Under the pieces are notes generated by a model. The model had not been told where the DNA came from and ran no database searches. It saw nothing but the letters and a program-made list of their open reading frames with translations. A stretch of DNA of 64,000 nucleotides, from NCBI RefSeq assembly GCF_003855155.1, contig NZ_CP034073.1:1488001-1552000 (forward strand), in the 5' to 3' direction. Positions 26,751 through 35,277 of this stretch are shown piece by piece (the first letter of the stretch is position 1; each line of letters opens with the position of its first letter). Source of the stretch: Shewanella psychromarinicola (GTDB lineage Bacteria > Pseudomonadota > Gammaproteobacteria > Enterobacterales > Shewanellaceae). Both the position numbers and the translations under genes were made by a program.

Positions 26751-26783
26751 AAAAAAGAGGCGCATTTAATGCTCCTCTTTTTT
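26751..26783. terminator. Bidirectional rho-independent terminator
   Basis: AAAAAAGAGGCGCATT-TAATGCTCCTCTTTTTT has A and T tracts on both sides, fitting its position between converging operons (permease gene from the left, hydrolase gene from the right). Confidence 0.85.
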
Positions 26784-26870
26784 GGTTAACTGGCGTTTTT
26801 TATGAGCAAGACGCTCAAAGCACCTATAAACAATAAATGTTTGTTATTATTCCTTTAAGGCTGAAGGCGC

Positions 26871-27659
26871 TTAATGCTCTAACCATTCGAGCATGACCCG
26901 ATTAAACTCCTCTGGCTCTTCTGCCATGATCCAATGGCGGGTATTGAAAGGAACCACCTTATTACCTGGAATACACGCCATCTTGTGTTCCCATTCCTTA
27001 GAATGGAACATGCCGGGCTTGTTCTCGCCATACATAAATAGCAGTGGGCAGTTAACAACGAGTGGCAGATTGCCTAGGGGCTTACCGGTGAGGGTTTTGC
27101 TCCATTTCCAGTAATAGGAATAGGTCATGGAAGAGGTAATTAGCTTTTGATCTCCAGGGGCTTTTAACATCTTGGCCATCTTGCGTGTCATGGCATCACC
27201 TAAGCTGCCGCCTAGTTTCCAGGCCAACGCCAGCCACATCTGGTAGCTGAACATGAATAGCTTCACTTTAAGGCTTAATTCATGTTCTATTGATCCTGCA
27301 TCACCAATGTCTACCCCAATGATTCTATTTACTTTTATTTCATTCCTTAGGTAGAACTGGTAACCAAAGAAGCAGCCCCAATCGTGCAGCAACAAAGTAA
27401 CGGGCTGACCATCGCTAACAGCATCGACGACTGAATTAATTTTGCTAATAATTTCTTCTAGTGAATACATGCCTCTGTTGGAGTCGAGTTCATAGCCTGG
27501 CAAGGTAAAGCGCACACAGCGGTATTTATCTTTGAGCACCTCAACTTGTTTGTCCCACAGCCTGTAGGTATCGGGCCAACCATGGATCATGACGATGGTT
27601 TCTTCGCCGCTGCCTTCTATGATGACGTCAAGATCATCGACTTTTATTATGTTACTCAT
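26871..27659 (-). CDS. Alpha/beta hydrolase, epoxide-hydrolase-like
   Basis: 262 aa. HGWPD (residues 26-30) forms the oxyanion-hole loop, FTLPGYE follows strand 4, and LLHDWG places an aspartate nucleophile at residue 93, as in epoxide hydrolases and haloalkane dehalogenases rather than serine esterases. The C-terminal FNTRHWIMAEEPEEF supplies the catalytic histidine. There is no signal peptide, so it is cytoplasmic. The substrate cannot be read from the sequence. It is the last gene of a minus-strand cluster under a TTAGAG operator, so it may act on the same small hydrophobic compounds that the convergent efflux pump exports (inference). Confidence 0.85.
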   Translation of the reverse strand: MSNIIKVDDLDVIIEGSGEETIVMIHGWPDTYRLWDKQVEVLKDKYRCVRFTLPGYELDSNRGMYSLEEIISKINSVVDAVSDGQPVTLLLHDWGCFFGYQFYLRNEIKVNRIIGVDIGDAGSIEHELSLKVKLFMFSYQMWLALAWKLGGSLGDAMTRKMAKMLKAPGDQKLITSSMTYSYYWKWSKTLTGKPLGNLPLVVNCPLLFMYGENKPGMFHSKEWEHKMACIPGNKVVPFNTRHWIMAEEPEEFNRVMLEWLEH

Positions 27660-27778
27660 CCTCTTCCCTTTCTATTGAGTAAATGCCTGCATTATTTGCT
27701 TAAATCCGCTTGATAGGGATTGGCATTAAAAATTTTATTTAACGTAACCTAATGGTGTAGCACTGATGTTATTCACTC

Positions 27779-29275
27779 TTATGAGCCATTAGCCGATGAA
27801 CTTTTATCTTTTACTAGGGGCTTGTTGGCACTGCTATTGACGCAGGCATCTAAGCTTTCAGCCAGTACATTTAAGGCGCTCACTTGTTGAGTGAGCGCGG
27901 TCCCTTGGGCTGCTACTGAGTCTGAAATATGGTGTGTATTAACCACGCTGGTGGCCACGTGACTGCTGGCACAATTTAATTCGTTTAAGGCAAGCACTTG
28001 CTGGGACATAATATCTGCAAGCTGGTTGATATCCCCAAGGACTGGAGTAATTTGCTCAAGGATGCCCGAAACTTCGGTGGCCGTGTGTTGTATCACCTTT
28101 TGACCTTGAAGTACTTGCTCCTTGCTATTGTCCAGAAGTGTGCGAATTTCAATAGCTGAGTGTCTACTCTTAGCTGACAGCTCTCGTACTTGATCTGCAA
28201 CCACAGAAAAGCTTCGGCCCTTGTCACCTGCTCTGGCGGCTTCGATAGCAGCATTGAGTGCCAGCAAGTTAGTTTGATCGGCAACCGAGGAGATAAGATC
28301 CGCGACGGACATAATTGCTAGGTTGCTATCAAGAATATGGTCAATTGCCTGGGTTGATGCCAGTAAAGAGCTAGCACTTCGTTCAGCTTGAGTGCTAATG
28401 ACTTGGCTGCGCTCTTTAAGGCCGCAAACAAATTGCTCTGACTGGGCGATGTCTTGAGTCATCTGCTGTAATTGTTGGTTCATTTGCTCTGTGGCACTGG
28501 CTTGGGCATCACAGTTAGTGTTTAGTGAGGTCACTTGGCTGTGAAGTGCATTGGCTTGCAAGGCAAGCGACCCGGCCACTTGGTTTAATTGGTTTGCATT
28601 ATCACCGGCACTGCTTAGCACCCCCGAGAGTTGTTCTTCCCCAGCTAAAGATTTCGCTGCAGCTTGCTGCATTTGTTGCTGAGATTCTTGAGTGAGCTTA
28701 TGGGCTTTTTGTCGCTGAATCGCGGTAAAACCTTGGGCGATGACAATCACAATAAGCGGCAACAATACACCAGCCCAGGTTTCCAATTTGGCTTGGTCTG
28801 CAGTCAGGATTAGATGAGGTAGTGGGATATCAGCTAATACGCGCATTAACATAGCACTGGTTGCAGCTATGACGACTAGGCTCCAGATGACGGCGTTGAT
28901 TAATCGAGTTGTAAGAAAAATCGCTATGATGATCAATGGGATCCAAAAAGCTTGTGCCGATATAGGCCCACCACTTTGATACACAAGATTGAGGGCGTGT
29001 AGCACTACGCCAGCAAGGCCCAGATTAATCGCCAGCCAAGGGCTGCGAAGCCACTTAATTAACAAACCTGCGCCAATTTGTGTGATGACCACACCAACAG
29101 AGGTGTATAACAACAGTTGGTTTTCGTATTGGTTCCACTTCATTATGCTGTAAAGGCCAGTACAGATGGAGAGTAAAGTGAAAAACAACAGCGTGTCGAT
29201 ATTGCGAAGCTCATCAGAGCCCCAGCTGTGGAATTTGGGTAAAAAGGCACTGCGCCAGAGGGTGAAGGGGGTCAT
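27779..29275 (-). CDS. Methyl-accepting chemotaxis protein with a multi-helix membrane sensor
   Basis: 498 aa. The N-terminal ~190 residues hold about six membrane helices (DTLLFFTLLSICTGLYSIM, LINAVIWSLVVIAATSAMLM, ETWAGVLLPLIVIVIAQGF) with no large periplasmic domain, so it probably senses membrane or intramembrane signals. No clear HAMP is seen. The cytoplasmic part has the signalling tip NLLALNAAIEAARAGDKGRS and FSVVADQVRELSAKSR. Its place in the membrane/hydrolase cluster suggests chemotaxis towards or away from the same compounds. Confidence 0.92.
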   Translation of the reverse strand: MTPFTLWRSAFLPKFHSWGSDELRNIDTLLFFTLLSICTGLYSIMKWNQYENQLLLYTSVGVVITQIGAGLLIKWLRSPWLAINLGLAGVVLHALNLVYQSGGPISAQAFWIPLIIIAIFLTTRLINAVIWSLVVIAATSAMLMRVLADIPLPHLILTADQAKLETWAGVLLPLIVIVIAQGFTAIQRQKAHKLTQESQQQMQQAAAKSLAGEEQLSGVLSSAGDNANQLNQVAGSLALQANALHSQVTSLNTNCDAQASATEQMNQQLQQMTQDIAQSEQFVCGLKERSQVISTQAERSASSLLASTQAIDHILDSNLAIMSVADLISSVADQTNLLALNAAIEAARAGDKGRSFSVVADQVRELSAKSRHSAIEIRTLLDNSKEQVLQGQKVIQHTATEVSGILEQITPVLGDINQLADIMSQQVLALNELNCASSHVATSVVNTHHISDSVAAQGTALTQQVSALNVLAESLDACVNSSANKPLVKDKSSSANGS

Positions 29276-29344
29276 GGCTTATCCTTTTCCGGTGGTAAAA
29301 AGTGAGCAAGTCGCCTTGCTCACTCACTTATAGGGCAGGTATGG

Positions 29345-29908
29345 TTATAGATCTAACATGGCCTCTTTTAGATCATCATCAGTAGGATCTTCACCCAGCC
29401 AGATAGCCAGTAAAGCTTTTCTAAAGTCTTCGCCTTTGGTGACAGAGAGTTGCTTGTCGTTTTTATAGCTAATTACCCCTTGGCCAACGATGCTGACTAA
29501 GGTGAATTTATCTCCGGTTTTAATCGGCTCAGCAAAAGTGGCAATAAAGGCACTAATACCACTATCTATGGCCGAAGTATCGCCATGGGTAGCGAGCTGG
29601 AAACCATCATTCATGGCATCGGTCATTTTTTCTGAGGTGATCATATCTGAGGTGATATTGAGCTGGATAACCACAGGCGTTTGGCCATTAATCACCATTT
29701 TGGCATTGTCTGTTTGGGTTAAGGTAAATAGCGAGCCTACATATAAATCCATGAAGAATTTACTGCGAACGCCGGCACCATTGAGTTGCAAATGTTGTTC
29801 TTGCACTGTGAGGGTGTCGGGCAAGGTAACATCGCCGATCTGAGTATCGGCAAAGGCTGAGCTGCTACATAAGAGGACTAGGGCTAACCCAAGAGATTTT
29901 TTTATCAT
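29345..29908 (-). CDS. Chalcone-isomerase-like periplasmic protein
   Basis: I place the start at the internal ATG before IKKSLGLALVLLCSSSAFAD, because GGAG lies ahead of it and a Sec signal peptide with an AFA-D cleavage site follows. The mature ~165 residues match the chalcone-isomerase-like fold family of proteobacteria: LQLNGAGVRSKFFMDLYVGS, then a helical middle and KALLAIWLGEDPTDDDLKEA. Bacterial members bind hydrophobic ligands or are uncharacterised; enzyme activity is not implied. Located between the chemoreceptor and the outer-membrane protein gene. Confidence 0.8.
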   Translation of the reverse strand: MIKKSLGLALVLLCSSSAFADTQIGDVTLPDTLTVQEQHLQLNGAGVRSKFFMDLYVGSLFTLTQTDNAKMVINGQTPVVIQLNITSDMITSEKMTDAMNDGFQLATHGDTSAIDSGISAFIATFAEPIKTGDKFTLVSIVGQGVISYKNDKQLSVTKGEDFRKALLAIWLGEDPTDDDLKEAMLDL

Positions 29909-30013
29909 GATGAACTCCAATTTATAGATAAAACAAGGTTTTGATAACAAACGTTTTAGACTGCTAACTGCATAGACAACATAAGATCTAGCTAACAATT
30001 ATGTTGAAACTCG

Positions 30014-30047
30014 TCAAGGTGGGCAGCACTGATGCTGCCCACCTTGA
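30014..30047. terminator. Long hairpin between the outer-membrane and chalcone-isomerase-like genes
   Basis: TCAAGGTGGGCAGCA-CTGA-TGCTGCCCACCTTGA has a perfect 15-bp stem. There is no strong T tract on either side, so it may stabilise the upstream mRNA rather than end it. Confidence 0.65.
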
Positions 30048-30050
30048 TGA

Positions 30051-30911
30051 TTAAAATGCTTGGTTGTATTCAACCCAGTAAGAGTCATCAGTGTCGTCAC
30101 TGTTGTCAGTTTTGTAGTTGAAACGAATGTTTTGGCGCTGGTTCATTTGATAGGCGACGGCGATTTCACCTTGGAAACTTGGCATTTGTAGGCCGCCATC
30201 GCTCACGTCATCATGCCAAGATTTACCTTGTAGTTCTTCGGTGTAACAAGTGCTTAACAGTACCCAGAAGTGCTCAGAAAGGGTGTAACGGGTGTAGATC
30301 ATACCTGTCATCACTGTTGATGCTATGTCGATACCACTGCTAGACATGTTAGTGGCGGCAGCCTCTTCTGGTGGCAGCAGTTGCGACATATTGTCTTCAA
30401 CTACCACGGCGCCGGCATACAGAATTGGCCATATGTATAGGTCTTTGGTGACGGGAATGGTCATCACAGGACCCGCTTGGATGACAGCATAGTTACCGTA
30501 GAAGGGATGGTCACCAAACACGGCATCGGCTGACCAGCCTATACCATTGTTAGTGTTAATTGTGCCGTAACGTAGACGGAAAGACCGTTCAATCTTAGTA
30601 TCGTTAAAGGTTGGAACTGATCCATAGGTAGGGTGAGAGACCATGCCACTAAACTTAGGGGTGTCGGCATCTTCATCGAAGACGTTTTTCGCTTCGAAAA
30701 TTATCCCGCTTTTTTGACCGCTGGTGGCGGTCTTTTTAGACAACATCAACTGACCTTTGATGTTAAAACCATCGTTACCATAGGATGCGCCAACTGAGGT
30801 AGACACGTCTGTGGGGTCAGACATGTCAATATCATTTTTTATCTCTTCGGCAATGGCGCTAGCAGAAATTATTGAAGAAAGGATTGCTATAGTAAGTAAT
30901 TGTTTTTTCAT
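30051..30911 (-). CDS. Outer-membrane beta-barrel-like protein
   Basis: 286 aa with a signal peptide (LLTIAILSSIISASAIAEE), alternating beta-strand pattern and a C-terminal strand ending in phenylalanine (YWVEYNQAF), the usual outer-membrane insertion signal. The family is not certain; it resembles uncharacterised barrel proteins rather than trimeric porins. It sits between the membrane protein genes and the chalcone-isomerase-like gene and could admit or detect the cluster's substrate at the outer membrane (inference). Confidence 0.75.
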   Translation of the reverse strand: MKKQLLTIAILSSIISASAIAEEIKNDIDMSDPTDVSTSVGASYGNDGFNIKGQLMLSKKTATSGQKSGIIFEAKNVFDEDADTPKFSGMVSHPTYGSVPTFNDTKIERSFRLRYGTINTNNGIGWSADAVFGDHPFYGNYAVIQAGPVMTIPVTKDLYIWPILYAGAVVVEDNMSQLLPPEEAAATNMSSSGIDIASTVMTGMIYTRYTLSEHFWVLLSTCYTEELQGKSWHDDVSDGGLQMPSFQGEIAVAYQMNQRQNIRFNYKTDNSDDTDDSYWVEYNQAF

Positions 30912-31013
30912 GTTTTACTCCAGAATCTTATCATTATTATTAATGTGTTTTATTAACGTATGGTCAAGCAGTGGAACGGTGGCATCAGCAGGGGAAGTGA
31001 CTGATGCCCTGAG

Positions 31014-32183
31014 TTAAGCTAAGTTAAGTTGGTGATTTTTCCATTTTTTACTAAAGAAAACATAAGCATAAGCACTATTGATTAGGAAGCTGGCAAGGCC
31101 TGCCGCTAACATAAGTTCATCATTACGGGGTAAAGGCACTACGTTGCTTTCGTACATAAACGGAAAGCAGAAGTAGTACATAAACGAGCCTGCCAACGTA
31201 AATGCGCGGGCTTGTAACCAAGTGCCTTTTTTCACAAACAGGGCCGGTAGGGTCGCCGCAAGCAACACCATGGCTTGGGCTGTGGCAGAACCGGGGAAAT
31301 TAAGGTAGACAAAAACGATATTCCACACGTCGTAGGCGATGATCCAGAAGGTGGTCATGGCAGGCCAGATCATGTCTTGTTGTTTGCTCTTGTCGGCGGC
31401 AATCATGGCCCAGCCAGTCAAGGTGATGATGGAGAGCACGCCACCAATGGCATTTAAGATATTGGCCATATTACCCATAGTGAAATCTTGGGTCACGGCT
31501 TCGGCAATGTTAACGGCTAGGAAGGCAGCTGCGCCGAACTTAGCCCATTTTATATTCCCCATCTTAGTGAATCGTATTAAGGTGAATAGTCCAGCAGCGA
31601 AGATAACTGAATAGAGTTTTACCCATTTAAACCAGTAGGTGATGCCGTAGCTTGACCAGAGTGGAATAAGGACGATGGGCAGCAGGAACCAGAGTACGTA
31701 GTTACTCCATTTATAGCGGCGACATATTTCATTGAGTAGCATCAAACCACACAATACAAACAGAACATGGATGACAGCACGAACCATGTGCCATTCGTGG
31801 ATCTTAAACTTGTCACCATCGAGGCTAAATTGGATTTGGCTGTCGTCGATGAACGTTAAACGGGCACCATCAAAATCAGTGATTTCATTGCCTGGGGTGC
31901 TAGTAATGACTAGCTCGCCTAAATGTTCATGCCATTGTTGTTGCTCAACCTTGTTAAACCCGCCAGATTGTTTCATGACGTTAACGTGGTTATTTTCAGT
32001 GAACTCTAGGCGATAGAATAAACTGCCTTCACCGGGTTTTCCGTCTCTTGTGCCTTGCCAGACTTCCCCTTGAAGCTGCAGTGCATCTTGGCTTTGGGTG
32101 TCTGCAATGGCTTGCTGAGCACTGCCGGTGCCAAGGAGCAATAGCAGAGACAAGGCCATGGATTTGAGTGTGATAAATTTCAT
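31014..32183 (-). CDS. Polytopic membrane protein with periplasmic N-terminal domain, DUF5692-like
   Basis: 389 aa. It has a signal peptide (MALSLLLLLGTGSAQQAIAD), a lipocalin- or beta-sandwich-like periplasmic segment (about 30-125, LQGEVWQGTRDGKPGEGSLF), then about eight membrane helices. The membrane part is paralogous to the next gene: NIAEAVTQDF versus NIAEATLKDF, and WIIAYDVWNIVFVYLNFPG versus NFLYTTWNLAFVFGENPG. The DUF5692 label is from memory. Function unknown. It starts 80 bp after the upstream paralogue, in one operon under the TTAGAG operators. Confidence 0.65.
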   Translation of the reverse strand: MKFITLKSMALSLLLLLGTGSAQQAIADTQSQDALQLQGEVWQGTRDGKPGEGSLFYRLEFTENNHVNVMKQSGGFNKVEQQQWHEHLGELVITSTPGNEITDFDGARLTFIDDSQIQFSLDGDKFKIHEWHMVRAVIHVLFVLCGLMLLNEICRRYKWSNYVLWFLLPIVLIPLWSSYGITYWFKWVKLYSVIFAAGLFTLIRFTKMGNIKWAKFGAAAFLAVNIAEAVTQDFTMGNMANILNAIGGVLSIITLTGWAMIAADKSKQQDMIWPAMTTFWIIAYDVWNIVFVYLNFPGSATAQAMVLLAATLPALFVKKGTWLQARAFTLAGSFMYYFCFPFMYESNVVPLPRNDELMLAAGLASFLINSAYAYVFFSKKWKNHQLNLA

Positions 32184-32263
32184 ATGCTTCCCCTCTTAGC
32201 GTGAACTCTTGGCAGTGTTGGCGTTGGCTTAAGCGTTTTGGCTTAAGCCAACGCCTTGCAGTA

Positions 32264-33154
32264 CTAGGCCGTTTGTTTAACGAGTTTTGGTTCAAGGTCG
32301 CTAATTAAGGGCGCAGGATTGTCACCGCAGGGAGGTTCGTTTGTTGGGCTGGTTTTCTGCTTGTAGAAGTACCAGATTGCAAACGGGATATGCAGAGCCA
32401 AGTTGACAGCGCCCCAAACCCATAACACATTGTCATTAGCCCAGCTGCTGGAATCCATCAGGGGAGTGAATATGTCGGAATTGGATCTTATCAAGATGTG
32501 AAAAGCTAAGGTGTAAACTCGCGCTATGATATATAGCTCTGGACGGCCTTTGATGATGGGGTAAAGCTCAGCCGCCATCAAAATACAGAAGGAGCTAGCG
32601 AAGAAACCAGGGTTTTCACCGAAGACGAAAGCTAAGTTCCAAGTGGTGTAGAGGAAGTTCCACGCCGCCGTTGAATAGAGCAGAAGATCATTTGGCTTGT
32701 CTCTGCCTATAACCCAGAACTGACGCTTACCATTCTTATAGCGAGGGAATGGAATTGTGATACATAAGATGAAACCACAAATAGCGTTGAAGTAGTTTGC
32801 CGTTGCAAAGTCTTTTAGCGTCGCTTCAGCAATGTTAAGGAATAACACTGCATAGAGCACTTTAAGTACCCAATCACCACGGAAGAAAGACAGCACCCGG
32901 TTTGGGTTATCGTTATAGAGCCAGGCAATCCTAGCACCACCGACAACAATAGCCGTTGGTAATAAAACGCTAACTGATTTTGCCCAGCGAAACCAGCCGT
33001 CTAAGTGATCAACCCATAAAGGGGCGGTGAGTAGGGACAGCACCCAAAACACTGCCGTTAGTCTTGGTGTCCGGCGCATGCCTTCAACCAATAAGAGTAA
33101 GAAAACGATGTAACCACTCATAGATACAACATATTGCCACACGGGGATTTCCAT
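32264..33154 (-). CDS. Polytopic membrane protein, DUF5692-like paralogue
   Basis: I chose the ATG at 33154 because GGAGG lies six bases upstream; the frame extends to 33190 without a site. The product is 296 aa with about eight membrane helices and no N-terminal periplasmic domain. Conserved blocks shared with the 31014-32183 product include the W-x-K-SV helix, NIAEATLKDF and the TTWN motif. It is the first gene after the two TTAGAG palindromes. It may be a membrane enzyme or carrier; nothing in the sequence decides between these. Confidence 0.65.
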   Translation of the reverse strand: MEIPVWQYVVSMSGYIVFLLLLVEGMRRTPRLTAVFWVLSLLTAPLWVDHLDGWFRWAKSVSVLLPTAIVVGGARIAWLYNDNPNRVLSFFRGDWVLKVLYAVLFLNIAEATLKDFATANYFNAICGFILCITIPFPRYKNGKRQFWVIGRDKPNDLLLYSTAAWNFLYTTWNLAFVFGENPGFFASSFCILMAAELYPIIKGRPELYIIARVYTLAFHILIRSNSDIFTPLMDSSSWANDNVLWVWGAVNLALHIPFAIWYFYKQKTSPTNEPPCGDNPAPLISDLEPKLVKQTA

Positions 33155-33202
33155 AATGCCTCCAGATAGCCCATTGAAAGAGTTTAACAACTCTATAACT
33201 AA

Positions 33203-33220
33203 TTAGAGCTTATACTCTAA
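33203..33220. promoter_or_regulatory. Palindromic operator 1 of the membrane/hydrolase cluster
   Basis: TTAGAGCTTATACTCTAA, the same TTAGAG-N6-CTCTAA design as 21637-21654. It lies ~50 bp upstream of the start codon at 33154, where a repressor would cover the promoter. Confidence 0.75.
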
Positions 33221-33221
33221 A

Positions 33222-33239
33222 TTAGAGCATATACTCTAG
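33222..33239. promoter_or_regulatory. Palindromic operator 2 of the membrane/hydrolase cluster
   Basis: TTAGAGCATATACTCTAG, separated from operator 1 by one base, so two dimers could bind side by side about two helical turns apart. A weaker related palindrome AGAGTT-TAAC-AACTCT lies at 33179-33194. Confidence 0.7.
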
Positions 33240-33484
33240 TTTGTTGGAGGTTATGACTGTGATCTAGCTCTCATTCGTTATATCTCTGTTTGTATTTTTA
33301 GGTTGATTTTGAAATTTTGTGATCTAGTGTTGGTTTTTTGGTGGTAAATGTACTTTAAACGTTACTTTATTAGGTTTAACTTAGGTTTAACTTAGGTTGA
33401 ACTTAGGTTTTTTTAGTGTGTTTAAGAGATATCTTTGGAGGCGGTAGGAAGGGATCGGTATTATATTTAAGCGCCAATAGGTAC

Positions 33485-33510
33485 AAAAGGAGCCCTTAGG
33501 CTCCTTTTTT
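33485..33510. terminator. Rho-independent terminator
   Basis: AAAAGGAGCC-CTTA-GGCTCCTTTTTT. It can work in either direction and lies at the 3' end of the decayed helicase fragment on the minus strand. Confidence 0.8.
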
Positions 33511-33539
33511 GATCTACAGGATTAATCTCGAGGATTGAC

Positions 33540-33905
33540 CATATTGTTTCTTGGTTTGCATAGACGATGCTCGCGGCACCTGCTGAGCGGTCACGTTGAG
33601 GAGCTCAACGACCAAAGTCTTTAGCGTTCTCACCACCAGAGTTTTTAGCGTTCTCACCACCAGCTTCACCAATGTTCTGCGCTCTGTCACATACGTGAAC
33701 TTTACGTAGATGCTGTAGAGCGTCTTTAGCCTACTTTCTGGTAAATCAGCGGTTGTTACTTGATCCTATTACTGGATTTGACCAATATAACGGCTGTCTA
33801 TGTTAACTTCGTTAGCGATAGCACTAACGATATTACCCACACCATGTTCACGACCCATATCGATAACATAAGGTTTTATCTTCACATCTGGGTTATTGTT
33901 AAGGC
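33540..33905 (-). pseudogene. Decayed C-terminal fragment of a DeaD/CsdA-type RNA helicase
   Basis: On the minus strand the frame from about 33900 reads KPYVIDMGREHGVGNIVSAI, then ANEVNIDSRYIGQIQ and a stop. This matches the DbpA-type RNA-binding domain of DeaD (vgrehgv...NIVGAIANEaniDSryIGqI). Downstream, out of frame, short Gly/Asn-rich and Arg-rich pieces (GGENAKNSGGENAKDFGR) resemble the low-complexity DeaD tail. Several stops and the missing helicase core show it is a relic. Confidence 0.65.
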
Positions 33906-34133
33906 TGTCGGCGTTGCCAAAACCTGTCTATGAAGTTTATATAATCCATTTTTATATTGCCTATTAACTACAATGATATTGGCAAGTAACATGTTTGTGT
34001 CCTAGCAACAGGCTGACGCTTAACCAATATAACTTATTGAATCGTTCTGCCAGTGAAAAAGTTTATTAAGCAGTTGATTAAATTCATCTTATACTTGCTC
34101 TCTTTTTGAACTAAAACCATTAGCTCCTGTCAT
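33906..34133. other. Intergenic stretch between helicase relic and fdh operon
   Basis: No gene or clear regulatory motif recognised. It lies downstream of the fdh operon terminator. Confidence 0.4.
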
Positions 34134-34169
34134 AAAAAAACACCTTGCCAGTGACCTGACAAGGTGTTT
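34134..34169 (-). terminator. Terminator of the formate dehydrogenase operon
   Basis: AACACCTTG-CCAGTGACCTGA-CAAGGTGTT preceded on the plus strand by seven As, giving a T tract for minus-strand transcripts. It follows fdhC by about 45 bp. Confidence 0.85.
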
Positions 34170-34212
34170 GATTTATGCAATAAACGTGTGTGTTAACACC
34201 AGTATTATTGGT

Positions 34213-35235
34213 TTACTCTTTGTATTTTAATGTGCCATTGGCTTTAATTTCGTCGTACCACAAGTTATGGTGCTGTGAAGCCCAGTTTTCGTCGCAATAG
34301 CCCGAGACCATACACTCCATACCGCCTTCACTGAGTACGGTCGCCATCCAAATATGCACTATGGTAAACGCGACAATAATCACAGCGCTGACGCCATGTA
34401 TAAGCAGCGCAAGCATTGACCATATTCGTGGTAAATCAAGTGTAGGGAAGACTAACATTATCCCGGTCACACTGATGCAAAGACCGAAAATAGCTAAGCT
34501 CCAGAACCACATTTTTTCACCCGCATTGGCAAACCCACTGTCTGGGTGTTTACCTTTAAACGGGCCAAAGTTAATGTAGCCACCGACTACTAAAAACCAT
34601 TTTAAATCATACAGTTTAACGGTTTGTAGTGGCATCCACTTGATAACACACGCCAGCCAAGACACCATAAAAATGGGGCTAGACCAATCGTGGCTAAACT
34701 TGCTAAAGGCGATTATTCCTGCCCAAATATCGTCGCCGACATACGGGGCTAAGAAATGGCGTCCAAGCATAATGACCAAACCAGTTAACATCATGATTAG
34801 GCACGATACGGCCATAATCCAATGCAACCAAAGATCCGCTTTGCTCCAACGAAAGACCATTTTGCCGGAAAAGCCTTTACTCAGTGTAGATGGACCATTA
34901 ACAAAGTAAAAGACTAAAAAGGCTACAAAAACCCCGACAAAAGCTAGGCCTAGTAACGGTTTTAGATAAGTATTTCGTAATATTTTGCCTTCATTACCCG
35001 CGACATTTATTAGAATATCAGCATCTACACCTTTATATGTGCTGTAGCCTGATTCACCGGCTTTTATTGCACGCCAGAGATCGGCATCACTGGTCATCGA
35101 CTTTGCTTGTTGCTGGCTTGATTGTTCATCGGCGGCATACACAGGCACTGTAGCCAACCCCAATCCCATACACAGAACCAACAGAGCAAATATCCTGCGC
35201 AATGATTTGTTTAACATTAACGTTAACATTGTCAC
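34213..35235 (-). CDS. fdhC: Formate dehydrogenase gamma subunit, cytochrome b556
   Basis: 340 aa. It has a signal-peptide-like N-terminus (LLVLCMGLGLATVPVYAA), a periplasmic segment (~25-95), then four or five membrane helices with haem-ligand histidines in DLWLHWIMAVSCL, IAFSKFSHDW and AFTIVHIWMA. This is the Ni/Fe-hydrogenase/formate-dehydrogenase b-type cytochrome family. It anchors FdhAB to the inner membrane and passes electrons from formate to quinone. The N-terminal extension before the first cytochrome helix is typical of Shewanella-type FdhC (memory). It follows fdhB by 42 bp as the last gene of the operon. Confidence 0.92.
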   Translation of the reverse strand: MTMLTLMLNKSLRRIFALLVLCMGLGLATVPVYAADEQSSQQQAKSMTSDADLWRAIKAGESGYSTYKGVDADILINVAGNEGKILRNTYLKPLLGLAFVGVFVAFLVFYFVNGPSTLSKGFSGKMVFRWSKADLWLHWIMAVSCLIMMLTGLVIMLGRHFLAPYVGDDIWAGIIAFSKFSHDWSSPIFMVSWLACVIKWMPLQTVKLYDLKWFLVVGGYINFGPFKGKHPDSGFANAGEKMWFWSLAIFGLCISVTGIMLVFPTLDLPRIWSMLALLIHGVSAVIIVAFTIVHIWMATVLSEGGMECMVSGYCDENWASQHHNLWYDEIKANGTLKYKE

Positions 35236-35277
35236 TCCTTAAAATGGCTGCGAACAAGGTCGCAGCCCATGCTCTGA

